A stretch of 6,335 bases of DNA from Sphingobacteriales bacterium (GCA_020058405.1 JAGVEE010000139.1:1-6335); one strand, 5' to 3'; positions 1 through 6,335 are shown, counted from the first letter of the stretch. Made by a program: numbers and translations. Notes: a model not told the origin generated them from the sequence alone.

Positions 1-1193
1 ACTGTTTGCTCAATAAAACCTGAGTTACCAGATCTAAATGGAGTGTATTGTAAATCGTAAATTGTTAATCCGTTATTTCTAACCACATAAAATCTTGGAT
101 CTTCTGCAGGTACGTTTGGTATACGGCTTGTTAATGCAGGTACTGCATTATCTGTTGCTTCAATAAAAAACTTTACTAGAGAACCATCTGCTTGTGCAGG
201 AATTTGTGCAGTGTAAGAACTACCGTTAGCAGTCATGTTTACACTGATATAACTTTGGTTTGTTGCACCCACTGCATAATATAATTTTGCAGAAGCCACA
301 CCGTCTAAGTCTGTAATATTTGCTGATATTGTAACTACATCGTTATTGTTAGGAACGTTTATATTTCTTGAGATTGCAGAAATTGCTGGAGCAGAAGCAC
401 CCCAAACTACATCAGAAGGTTTAATTGGATGCAATTCATATCCTCTGTTATTTTTAGAGTGTAATAAAACACCTTTAATAGATAAAGCAAAATCACCCAC
501 TACTGGAGGAACAAATGTTCCACCTGTTGCAGGTAAACGGAAATTTTTGAAACGATCAGACACGTTCATTTTATTTCCAGCAGCATCAATAACATTGAAA
601 CTTACACGTGCACCATTTGAAAAATAATCTACTGAAGAAACCGTAACGTTTTTAATTTCTACAAACATACCCTCCCATTGCTCACCTGTTGTTAAAATAT
701 TATTTCTGTTGATATCGTTTAACTCAGCAACTGTAATTAACTTAGATTTAACAGTAATGCCACTGCCTAGTAATTGTATAGGAGTAGCTGGGTTAGTGTT
801 GTTAGGTACAAATTCTGTTTCGCCACTGAACTCTTCAACGTGACCAACAATTTCAACTGAGTCGCCTTCGACTAAAGTTAAAATACCAGTACCACCGTCG
901 CCACCAGCACTAGGGAAAGGTTGGTAAACATCGATACCTGAAAAAGGTGATCCATCATTTGTTTGAATCCATACTTGTTTTCCACCAACAATGGTAGATA
1001 ATCCTGCGTCCATCACAACTACACCTCTAATACGAATTGTATCAGTAAGTCCGAATGCTGAAGCGTCGTTACCAGCGGCTAAATCTTGCTGCGAAACGAA
1101 TTGTACTTCTTGAATAGTTTTTAATGGATATTGTGCGTTTGCAGCAATAGCCACGATCAAGAAGAATGCTAATGAAAGTAATTTTTTGTTCAT
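1..1193 (-). CDS. Secreted OB-fold / Ig-like domain surface protein (3' end beyond left edge)
   Basis: The reading frame opens with ATG at 1193..1191 and stays open for 397 codons to the left edge, so the C-terminus is missing. Residues 1-20 form a signal peptide (two lysines, a hydrophobic core, ANA before Q21). Residues about 50-145 and 170-262 are all-beta segments with the look of OB-fold modules seen in secreted Bacteroidota proteins and extracellular nucleases; examples are DTIRIRGVVV at 51-60 and QVWIQTNDG at 73-81. Residues about 265-372 resemble an Ig/fibronectin-like domain (PNNNDVVTISANITDLDGV, then KFFIEATDNA). The visible end (TIYDLQYTPF, 377-386) echoes TIQEVQF near residue 26, so a further OB-like repeat probably follows. 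No catalytic motif is visible; a binding or structural role is inferred. A T9SS sorting domain is expected in the missing part but is not seen. The gene lies 24 bases after its upstream neighbour and is probably the third gene of an operon. The start is well supported by the signal peptide. The exact function is unknown. Confidence 0.85.
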   Translation of the reverse strand, partial: MNKKLLSLAFFLIVAIAANAQYPLKTIQEVQFVSQQDLAAGNDASAFGLTDTIRIRGVVVMDAGLSTIVGGKQVWIQTNDGSPFSGIDVYQPFPSAGGDGGTGILTLVEGDSVEIVGHVEEFSGETEFVPNNTNPATPIQLLGSGITVKSKLITVAELNDINRNNILTTGEQWEGMFVEIKNVTVSSVDYFSNGARVSFNVIDAAGNKMNVSDRFKNFRLPATGGTFVPPVVGDFALSIKGVLLHSKNNRGYELHPIKPSDVVWGASAPAISAISRNINVPNNNDVVTISANITDLDGVASAKLYYAVGATNQSYISVNMTANGSSYTAQIPAQADGSLVKFFIEATDNAVPALTSRIPNVPAEDPRFYVVRNNGLTIYDLQYTPFRSGNSGFIEQT

Positions 1194-1217
1194 TTTATTT
1201 TTTGTTATATATATTTT
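1194..1217 (-). other. Short AT-only intergenic leader
   Basis: These 24 bases lie between the TAG stop of the 704-residue protein gene and the ATG of the OB-fold protein gene. On the coding strand they are almost entirely A and T, with an alternating AT run and an A-rich stretch directly before the ATG. There is no Shine-Dalgarno, no TAnnTTTG promoter element and no hairpin that I can see. An A-rich region before the start is common for translation initiation in Bacteroidota, so I read this as a within-operon translation leader rather than a promoter. Confidence 0.5.
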
Positions 1218-3332
1218 CTATTTAATTAATGCGAATTTACCTTTATAAATTTCCCCTGTTTTATTATCACGCACCGAAAACAAATAGGTGCCTCGCGCAA
1301 TAATTTGATTGTCTTTTGATAATAAATCCCAAGCATGTTCACCTCCTGCAAATACCGTACCCGTTGGATTTGAGTACGTGCTCATCCAACGTATATCACT
1401 TCCGTTATACGAATCGTTGTGTTCAAATTCATCTACTAAATCGCCTGCTACAGTGTAAATACGCACTTGGCAATCGCTTGGTAAGTTTGCAAAATAAATT
1501 TTCTTGTCTTCTGGGTTTGTACTTAAACCTTCCCATGCAGCCACCCCATAATATGGATTTGGATACACAAATGGATCGCCATTTTTAAAATCATCGTTCC
1601 CCTTAGTTCCTGCAAACACACGTTTCATGTTTGGCAATGAACTCGATTCTAAGGATTCTAAATTATTAATTTCATCACCTTGGTCGAACGAAGTAACGGC
1701 AATAGCATGTTGCCATCCGTTCTGAATATTTTCGAAGGTGTATTTGTAATGATAATAAATGGTATCGCCAGAGTTTGCAATCTCTCCAAATGTTATGGAA
1801 TCAGCTAATACAATTTCTCCGAAGGAAGTATTGTTAAATAATTTATTGTCGTTTCTATCAAACTCAGAAACTAATTTTAGAGAACGAATAATGTCTTGTG
1901 TTTCTTTCACATCAAACCCTAAAGTCGACTTGTAAATTTTATACCCTTCAAAATCTTTTTTCTTAGAGATAGGATCTACAGATGATTCTGAATTATTAGA
2001 CCAATACAATTCGATTTTATTTTCGGATGCTATAATTTTTGTACGCGGAATATTTGGTGGCGAAGGCAAAACAAATCTAGTAATTTCTCCATCTCCATCT
2101 CTATCTTCTCCAGGATCTAACACTCCGTTAAAGTTTGCATCTTCTCCATTGTACGCAGTTTGTGCGAACAAAGAATTTTGCACTAATACTCCTTTTTGTA
2201 TATCGTTATCAGCGGTATTCGGATTTCCGTCTTCTACTTTTTTAGCACATACTAAAGAGAAAGAAACATTAATACTTTCTCCTGGTGCAACGCGCACAAA
2301 TGGACCGGCCGACATTAAATGCGAACGGTTGTTTGCTTGACTCAAGGTTGGGCGAATAAGCGTCTCCCAATCTGGACGGAAGTTTAATCCTGCCGTCATT
2401 TTTCCATATTTCTGATTATCGTCGCTTGGCGAGAAATACAAAGGGTCTGCTGTATTGTTAAATTGCCATGCATTGTAATGTACATCAAAATTACTACGCA
2501 CCAATGGATGCGCTAATCCTAATTTATCAATAGCACCTAAATATTTTAAGCCCACATAACTTTCTGTAAAACCAACATCGCCGTTTGCATCAAACTCATA
2601 CGCAATGAATAAAGAATCTAAATATCCGTTACCACCTTTATTAAAAAATGCACTCCCTGCAGGCACAGTTAAATTTACGTTACGCACTACTCCATCTTTC
2701 CAATAGCCTACGTATACAGAGTCCCAGGTATTGGTGCTGTTATTAGTAATTACATAATTTAAAATCACAAAATAATTTGCGAAGTTGAAATTGTAGTTAT
2801 ACGATTCGAAATGTACATCGGCACCTAAAGGAAAAAGGTGATTGTTGATGACAATATTTGTTCCGGGTACTACTGTATTTTTATCTGTAAAATCAGAAAC
2901 AAAATCTTGGTGTGATACAGCTTCAGTTTTGTACAATGGATTATCTATTAAACTAGATCTTTCTGCTAAACCAGAACCTACTGCTGCAGAAAATTCGAAA
3001 TTTTGTTTACCTGTTGTATAACCTGCTGCATCGTCAATAGCACCAGTGCTTACTGCTACTTGAGAGCCATTTATATAAGCACCAATCCACAAACCACCTT
3101 GAAATAAATGTTCTACTCCAGAACCTGTAGGGAATTCGCACGATGCATATTTTAATACGTTGTATGAACCACGAAATGCATTTCCAATCATCCCAAGGTT
3201 ATTCACCGTCATTCGGATATTACCTGCAGAAGTTTGTCGCTCTTCAAAGGAAGCTTGAGCATTTACTTGTAAAGTATTAAAACTTAGTAATGCTAAAATT
3301 GAAATTGTAAATATCTTTTTAGTATAAATCAT
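1218..3332 (-). CDS. Uncharacterised secreted multidomain protein with FN3-like segment and T9SS/FlgD-like C-terminal domain
   Basis: This 704-residue protein has no family name that I can assign securely. Residues 1-25 are a signal peptide (KK, hydrophobic core, NA before Q26). Residues about 35-420 form a large beta-rich N-terminal region containing GSGVEHLFQGGLWIGAYING (71-90), which I recall as a recurring block in secreted Bacteroidota/Ignavibacteria proteins. Residues 398-415 have the spaced acidic pattern DANFNGVLDPGEDRDGDG, which resembles a calcium-binding EF-hand or thrombospondin type 3 loop. Residues about 424-555 look fibronectin III-like (IELYWSNNSES, then FEGYKIYKS). Residues 588-704 carry VYPNP, VRIYTVAGDLV and a GTYLFSVRDNKTGE ending, as in FlgD-like and T9SS type A C-terminal domains, so export by T9SS is likely. 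No enzyme motif was found. The ATG follows the stop of the nuclease-family gene by two bases (TAAAAATG), so translation is probably coupled. The stop is TAG. A surface-anchored structural or binding role is a guess. Confidence 0.85.
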   Translation of the reverse strand: MIYTKKIFTISILALLSFNTLQVNAQASFEERQTSAGNIRMTVNNLGMIGNAFRGSYNVLKYASCEFPTGSGVEHLFQGGLWIGAYINGSQVAVSTGAIDDAAGYTTGKQNFEFSAAVGSGLAERSSLIDNPLYKTEAVSHQDFVSDFTDKNTVVPGTNIVINNHLFPLGADVHFESYNYNFNFANYFVILNYVITNNSTNTWDSVYVGYWKDGVVRNVNLTVPAGSAFFNKGGNGYLDSLFIAYEFDANGDVGFTESYVGLKYLGAIDKLGLAHPLVRSNFDVHYNAWQFNNTADPLYFSPSDDNQKYGKMTAGLNFRPDWETLIRPTLSQANNRSHLMSAGPFVRVAPGESINVSFSLVCAKKVEDGNPNTADNDIQKGVLVQNSLFAQTAYNGEDANFNGVLDPGEDRDGDGEITRFVLPSPPNIPRTKIIASENKIELYWSNNSESSVDPISKKKDFEGYKIYKSTLGFDVKETQDIIRSLKLVSEFDRNDNKLFNNTSFGEIVLADSITFGEIANSGDTIYYHYKYTFENIQNGWQHAIAVTSFDQGDEINNLESLESSSLPNMKRVFAGTKGNDDFKNGDPFVYPNPYYGVAAWEGLSTNPEDKKIYFANLPSDCQVRIYTVAGDLVDEFEHNDSYNGSDIRWMSTYSNPTGTVFAGGEHAWDLLSKDNQIIARGTYLFSVRDNKTGEIYKGKFALIK

Positions 3333-3337
3333 TTTTA
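3330..3337 (-). other. Near-overlapping stop/start junction (TAAAAATG)
   Basis: On the minus strand the TAA stop of the EEP-family gene (3337..3335) is followed by two A residues and then the ATG of the next gene (3332..3330). No separate ribosome binding site fits except inside the upstream coding sequence. The spacing points to co-transcription and to translational coupling or re-initiation. Confidence 0.75.
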
Positions 3338-4630
3338 TTTCTTCAATAATTTACGTTGTATTTCCCAACCGTTTTCGTTACGAATTTTTAAAATGTATAC
3401 TCCTTTTTGTAAATCAAATGGAAGTGTAAATGCTAAATCATTCTCCTCAAAATAATGGTTTAAAATTATGATGCGTTTAGCGTTTATATCGTATAATTCG
3501 AAACTTAATTTTTTGTTTAACAACTCTGCATTAACATGTATTTTTAGTTGCTCGTTTACCGGATTTTCAAAATAAATTTGATTTTCAAACTTCTTAAGAT
3601 CTGCCGAAATGCCTTGTGGCAATGGCTTTGTAGGACTTAATACAAAATCTGCACGAATAGGAATATGATCAGACATGTTGTACAAAGCATTGAGTACATC
3701 TGTTGGCACGGATGTATTAGTAGGTGAAGCGTTTAATGCTAAATTAAAATGTTTACCATCGTTCCCAACGGCAACATAGGTACTCGGCAATATTCTCATT
3801 TTTAAAGAATCGCCTAACAATGAATTGGTGCAAAGCATAATATCAAATCGATCGTCCATGCCTCCACTAGAAAAACCACCAGTTTGTGTAGTGTGTGTAG
3901 ATTGTGTATGAATGTCTGCGAAAGAACCGTTGTTATTCCAAGTTCCAACTCTATTAATTGGATCTTTTAAATTATTTTTAGCAGTTGTGTTTAATACTAA
4001 ATTACTAAAACCTGGCTCGGTATTGGTATACACATTGTAATCGCCCATTACCATTATATTTTTAGCATTCGGAAAAGCGTTAATATAATTAACTATCGCA
4101 GTTGCTTCTACACCTCTAGTAGATTCATCATTTGAAGTATTGCCTGCTTTAAAATGCAATACAAGTATTGTAAAAGAAATGGTGTCTTTTGTTTTCACTA
4201 AGTTACTGTCGTTATACATAAAGTTATACGCAGTAATTTCTCGTTGGATGGTACTAACTGTATCTTGTTTTAGTAAGGTAAATTTTTCAGAATTATAATA
4301 AATATTATTGGCTAATGATTTATCGACACCTGCAAGAGAAAGCTTGCCTTTTTTCCAATAGCTTACTCCGTTTACATTAAAAGCTCCACTTAATAAAGTA
4401 GCACCATAATCTGCAGAGGTATTTATTTCATTAACTCCTACAATATCTGGCTGTACATGATTTAGAATACTAATCATCAAAGGATTTTTAACAGCAGGCT
4501 CTTGCCCACTTTGTCCGTAACGCAACACATTGTATTGCATAATACGGATTGTATCTTGAGAAAATGCATCAAAATGTTGCATTAAACTCATTAAACACAC
4601 AATTATTATTAATCTCTTTTTAAGTCTCAT
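3335..4630 (-). CDS. Secreted endonuclease/exonuclease/phosphatase (EEP) family protein with T9SS type A sorting domain
   Basis: This 431-residue protein has the fold signature of the DNase I/EEP superfamily: metal-dependent phosphodiesterases that cut nucleic acids or other phosphoesters. The motifs appear in the expected order: MQYNVL with N34, VNEIN with metal-binding E68, LHFKAG with H159, MGDYN with catalytic D197 and N199, GGMDDRFDIM with D260 and D263, and SDHIPI with catalytic D321 and H322. All key residues are present, so the enzyme is probably active. Residues 1-24 are a signal peptide ending AFS before Q25. Residues about 350-431 form a type A T9SS C-terminal domain (FENPVNEQLKIHV, then KGVYILKIRNENGWEIQRKL), so export through the outer membrane is expected. 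The substrate is undetermined: extracellular DNA or RNA is the simplest guess, but sphingomyelinase-like and phosphatase members share these motifs. The gene has its own candidate promoter 22 bases upstream and leads a probable three-gene operon. The stop lies two bases before the next start. Confidence 0.92.
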   Translation of the reverse strand: MRLKKRLIIIVCLMSLMQHFDAFSQDTIRIMQYNVLRYGQSGQEPAVKNPLMISILNHVQPDIVGVNEINTSADYGATLLSGAFNVNGVSYWKKGKLSLAGVDKSLANNIYYNSEKFTLLKQDTVSTIQREITAYNFMYNDSNLVKTKDTISFTILVLHFKAGNTSNDESTRGVEATAIVNYINAFPNAKNIMVMGDYNVYTNTEPGFSNLVLNTTAKNNLKDPINRVGTWNNNGSFADIHTQSTHTTQTGGFSSGGMDDRFDIMLCTNSLLGDSLKMRILPSTYVAVGNDGKHFNLALNASPTNTSVPTDVLNALYNMSDHIPIRADFVLSPTKPLPQGISADLKKFENQIYFENPVNEQLKIHVNAELLNKKLSFELYDINAKRIIILNHYFEENDLAFTLPFDLQKGVYILKIRNENGWEIQRKLLKK

Positions 4631-4651
4631 TAGTAAATGCCAAAATAGCTA

Positions 4652-4660
4652 GCAAATGTA
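4652..4660 (-). promoter_or_regulatory. Bacteroidota-type promoter -7 element (TACATTTGC)
   Basis: Read on the minus strand, this matches TAnnTTTG, the -7 consensus of the primary sigma factor in Bacteroidota, including a pyrimidine in the following position. It lies about 21 bases before the ATG of the EEP-family gene, which would leave a short untranslated leader. No clear TTG-type -33 element sits about 20 bases further upstream, so strength is uncertain. It would drive the EEP gene and the two genes after it. Confidence 0.5.
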
Positions 4661-4666
4661 GAAATA

Positions 4667-4712
4667 TTTTTCCGCTTGTTTGTTAGCTTAATGTTAAATA
4701 AGAGCGGGAAAA
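4667..4712. repeat. Inverted repeat with long loop after the PorP/SprF-family gene
   Basis: The arms at 4667-4676 (TTTTTCCGCT) and 4703-4712 (AGCGGGAAAA) pair over ten positions with one imperfect pair. That pair is G-U if transcribed from the plus strand and C-A if transcribed from the minus strand. The loop is 26 bases. The repeat begins directly after the stop codon of the PorP/SprF-family gene and ends just upstream of the candidate promoter. In the minus-strand transcript the downstream arm ends in an A run rather than a U run, so it does not look like a standard intrinsic terminator. It could be a weak terminator, an mRNA 3' end structure or chance. Confidence 0.3.
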
Positions 4713-5720
4713 TTAAAATTTAGCACAAGGTATTTTGCGCTTAATTTTTTTGCTTTTAGAGCCCGATTTTAAGGAGCCTGAGAACTCATAAATTACTGAT
4801 ATTTCGTGACTTCCGCCCGATTTTGAAAAGAGACCAGAGGTAGTAACATCATAAGAGTACCCAATTCTGAGCGGTTTATCTTCTAAAGAATAGCCCAAAA
4901 GGATAATAAAAGCGTCGTTATTAAGGTAGGCTTCAGAATTAAATACTGATAAAGGAATGCCTCGGTACCATAGTCCGAGCACCAAGGGCTCATGATTATA
5001 ATACACACCCATGTCTAACTGACTGTAATTGCCTTGTGTTTTGTAATTAAAGGTGGGCATAATGCTTTTTTTGGCACCATTTCCTGGCAAATCATACGTA
5101 AAAGAGCCGTGTATTGATATTTTTCGAGGTAAATTACTATCAAACCCAATAAATGATTCACTGGGTTCTGTTAAATGATGAACGGCAATGCCCACAAAAG
5201 CTTTCTCGCTATACAAAATCATCCCTACATCGTAATCTAAATAATCAACATTAAAATATTTATTGGCTTCGAAAGAAGGACCACCCCCACGTTCTATTTG
5301 ATCGTTAAATAACAGCCTCGAGAAATCTACATTTTTTTGAGTGTAGGAAAGATGGAAACCTGTTCGGAGATTTAATTTTTTAGTAAGGCGTAAATCATAA
5401 GAATAAAGCCCGCCATAATTTCTAAAGGTGAGGGCGCTCATTCCAGCCACATCTTGTATGGCATAAAAACCAAGTCCGCTACGGAGAGCATCCCAGTTAA
5501 AATCATAAGAGGCCATATAAGTTACGAAACCGCTTTCGGCAACACCTGGCCATTGGTTACGGTAGTTCAATGCTAAACGATGTTGAGTATTTGCGCCAGT
5601 TAAAGCAGGATTTAAATACAAAGGAGAAGCGTAATATTGAGAGAATTGAGGATCCTGAGCTTGAGCAATACACCCAAACGAGAACATCAACATAAATAAT
5701 TTAAATTTTCTCAATAACAT
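4713..5720 (-). CDS. PorP/SprF family type IX secretion outer-membrane protein
   Basis: This 335-residue protein is a typical length for the PorP/SprF family, beta-barrel outer-membrane proteins that work with the type IX secretion machinery. Residues 1-21 are a signal peptide (AQA before Q22). The mature protein begins with the family hallmark DPQFSQYYASPLYLNPALTG (23-42), followed by LNYRNQWPG (51-59), and the rest has the alternating pattern of barrel strands up to SHEISVIYEF (304-313). A lysine-rich tail (314-335) ends in CAKF; from memory similar basic, cysteine-bearing tails occur in relatives. The ATG overlaps the stop of the upstream PKD/CHU_C gene by one base. That is the arrangement of sprB/sprF, where the SprF-like protein is needed for secretion or surface attachment of the adjacent adhesin. 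I therefore infer it is the dedicated partner of that adhesin rather than the general PorP of the core apparatus. C17 sits in the signal peptide without a proper lipobox, so it is not called a lipoprotein. Confidence 0.93.
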   Translation of the reverse strand: MLLRKFKLFMLMFSFGCIAQAQDPQFSQYYASPLYLNPALTGANTQHRLALNYRNQWPGVAESGFVTYMASYDFNWDALRSGLGFYAIQDVAGMSALTFRNYGGLYSYDLRLTKKLNLRTGFHLSYTQKNVDFSRLLFNDQIERGGGPSFEANKYFNVDYLDYDVGMILYSEKAFVGIAVHHLTEPSESFIGFDSNLPRKISIHGSFTYDLPGNGAKKSIMPTFNYKTQGNYSQLDMGVYYNHEPLVLGLWYRGIPLSVFNSEAYLNNDAFIILLGYSLEDKPLRIGYSYDVTTSGLFSKSGGSHEISVIYEFSGSLKSGSKSKKIKRKIPCAKF

Positions 5721-5722
5721 TA
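5718..5722 (-). other. One-base stop/start overlap (TAATG)
   Basis: The TAA stop of the PKD/CHU_C protein (5722..5720) shares its last A with the ATG of the PorP/SprF-family gene (5720..5718). No strong Shine-Dalgarno precedes the ATG; there is only a GAG three bases before it. Translational coupling of adhesin and partner is the likely consequence. Confidence 0.75.
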
Positions 5723-6335
5723 TCTCAACAATAACAAATCACCTGTTTTAATTTTCTTCGAGCCATCCGAAAAAAACAATTCTACTTTCCATATATATAT
5801 ATCTTGCTTACACAGTTCGCCGCGGTAATATCCATCCCAACCAATAGTAATGTCGTTACTTTCAAAAAGTAATTCGCCCCAACGATTGTAAATATTTAAA
5901 CGATAATTTTCTGCACCTTCTATTACAGGATAAAACACATCGTTATTATATTCACCCTTATTTATAAAGCCACCACTGCCACCATTTGGGTTTGGTGTGA
6001 AAGCATTAGGAACTACCACGTTTCCGCCGCTTTCCGCCTTTACCGCTTTTGTTTGAATAAAAGTATCCATGCAACCAAATGCATTGCGAACTATTAGGGT
6101 TATGTCGTACTCTCCTTTTTCTAAATAATAATGAGTAGGTGAAGCTAAGGTCGAAGTAAAGCCATCTCCAAAATCCCAAAAATATTGAGTAGCATTTTGA
6201 CTTAAATTAAAGAACACTACAGGGTCGCTCGGAATAAATACCACTTTAGGTTGTGAGATAAAAAAAGCATTAGGTAAACCAAATACATTGATGCTATCTA
6301 CATGCACATCGAGTGCTTGTCCGCCTTCTCCATAT
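5720..6335 (-). CDS. C-terminal part of PKD-repeat surface protein with gliding-motility (CHU_C, T9SS type B) C-terminal domain; 5' end beyond right edge
   Basis: The frame is open from the right edge (first full codon 6334..6332) for 204 residues to TAA. The GTG at 6307..6305 is an internal valine codon, not a start, because coding-like sequence continues upstream of it without a stop. Residues 1-27 look like the end of a preceding repeat. Residues about 28-97 form a PKD domain with the signature YFWDFGDG (51-58), HYY and GEYDITLIVRNAFGC. Residues 106-204 form the CHU_C/gliding motility-associated domain (VVPNAFTPN, LNIYNRWGELLFES, GWDGYYRGELCKQDIYIWK), the signal used by T9SS type B cargo. 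The usual FTPNGDGxND segment is interrupted by a glycine-rich stretch (115-127). Proteins of this type are large adhesins or filaments on the cell surface; the PorP/SprF-like gene overlapping its end supports that. Total size and repeat number are not visible. Confidence 0.9.
   Translation of the reverse strand, partial: YGEGGQALDVHVDSINVFGLPNAFFISQPKVVFIPSDPVVFFNLSQNATQYFWDFGDGFTSTLASPTHYYLEKGEYDITLIVRNAFGCMDTFIQTKAVKAESGGNVVVPNAFTPNPNGGSGGFINKGEYNNDVFYPVIEGAENYRLNIYNRWGELLFESNDITIGWDGYYRGELCKQDIYIWKVELFFSDGSKKIKTGDLLLLR

Noticed and set aside
346..627. Plus-strand open frame of 93 codons
   Set aside because: It lies entirely opposite the OB-fold protein gene, has no family resemblance or leader, and looks like a shadow of the real minus-strand frame.
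1316..1588. Plus-strand open frame of 90 codons
   Set aside because: It is antisense to the conserved C-terminal domain of the 704-residue protein, with no recognisable features.
2149..2340. Plus-strand open frame of 63 codons
   Set aside because: It is antisense to the middle of the 704-residue protein, cysteine-rich by chance and without a plausible start region.
3880..3915. TG-rich low-complexity stretch as a repeat array
   Set aside because: It is coding sequence for the His/Thr-rich segment (HTQSTHTTQT) before the GGMDDRFD motif of the EEP enzyme. The units are irregular and there is no array.
4645..4653. GCTAGC palindrome overlapping the end of the -7 element as an operator
   Set aside because: A six-base palindrome is expected by chance and there is no second copy nearby to suggest a binding site.
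4667..4712. Inverted repeat as a strong intrinsic terminator
   Set aside because: The loop is 26 bases, the stem has an imperfect pair, and the minus-strand transcript continues with an A run rather than a U run. It is listed only as a repeat with low confidence.
5664..5672. Cysteine 17 of the PorP/SprF-like protein as a lipoprotein site
   Set aside because: The preceding residues are SFG, with phenylalanine in the middle, which does not fit a lipobox. A good signal peptidase I site (AQA before Q22) follows, and family members are barrel proteins.
6305..6307. GTG as a start codon for a 195-residue protein
   Set aside because: The frame continues upstream to the window edge without a stop and reads like the end of another PKD-type repeat. 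A protein of this class also needs an N-terminal signal peptide, which is absent here.
1..6335. CRISPR array, tRNA, rRNA, insertion sequence or prophage elements
   Set aside because: No spaced direct repeats, RNA gene signatures, transposase motifs or terminal inverted repeats were seen. The window is almost completely filled by the five minus-strand genes.

Overview
The window is AT-rich DNA that looks like a chromosome segment of a member of the Bacteroidota. The evidence is a PorP/SprF-family type IX secretion (T9SS) protein, a PKD plus gliding-motility C-terminal (CHU_C) domain tail, T9SS-type C-terminal sorting domains on downstream secreted proteins, a TAnnTTTG-type -7 promoter element, and start sites without a convincing Shine-Dalgarno. 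Genus cannot be decided from the sequence. All five genes lie on the minus strand, so transcription runs from right to left. Nothing on the plus strand looks like a gene.

Region 1 (6335 to 4713) is a secretion/adhesion pair. The C-terminal end of a large PKD-repeat surface protein with a type B (CHU_C) secretion domain overlaps by one base (TAATG) with a PorP/SprF outer-membrane protein. This is the arrangement known for SprB/SprF, where the SprF-like protein is needed for export or surface attachment of its neighbouring adhesin.

Region 2 (4712 to 4631) is the only intergenic gap with regulatory content. It holds a perfect TACATTTGC -7 element and a long-looped inverted repeat, so a new transcription unit probably begins here.

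Region 3 (4630 to 1) is a run of three secreted-protein genes. In order they are an endonuclease/exonuclease/phosphatase (EEP) family enzyme with a T9SS type A tail, an uncharacterised 704-residue multidomain protein with a calcium-loop-like motif, a fibronectin III-like segment and a FlgD/T9SS-like tail, and the first 397 residues of an OB-fold/Ig-like surface protein that runs off the left edge. The first two are separated by only two bases and the last two by 24 bases, which suggests one operon.

The four proteins with visible N-termini all have signal peptides whose predicted cleavage leaves glutamine as the first mature residue. Taken together the window encodes a cell-surface and secretion module: an adhesin with its dedicated outer-membrane partner, then an extracellular nuclease/phosphodiesterase-type enzyme with two probable cell-surface companions. 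The most interesting possibility is that the OB-fold and EEP domains, which occur fused in some extracellular nucleases, are here encoded as separate secreted partners in one operon. That is inference, not demonstrated.
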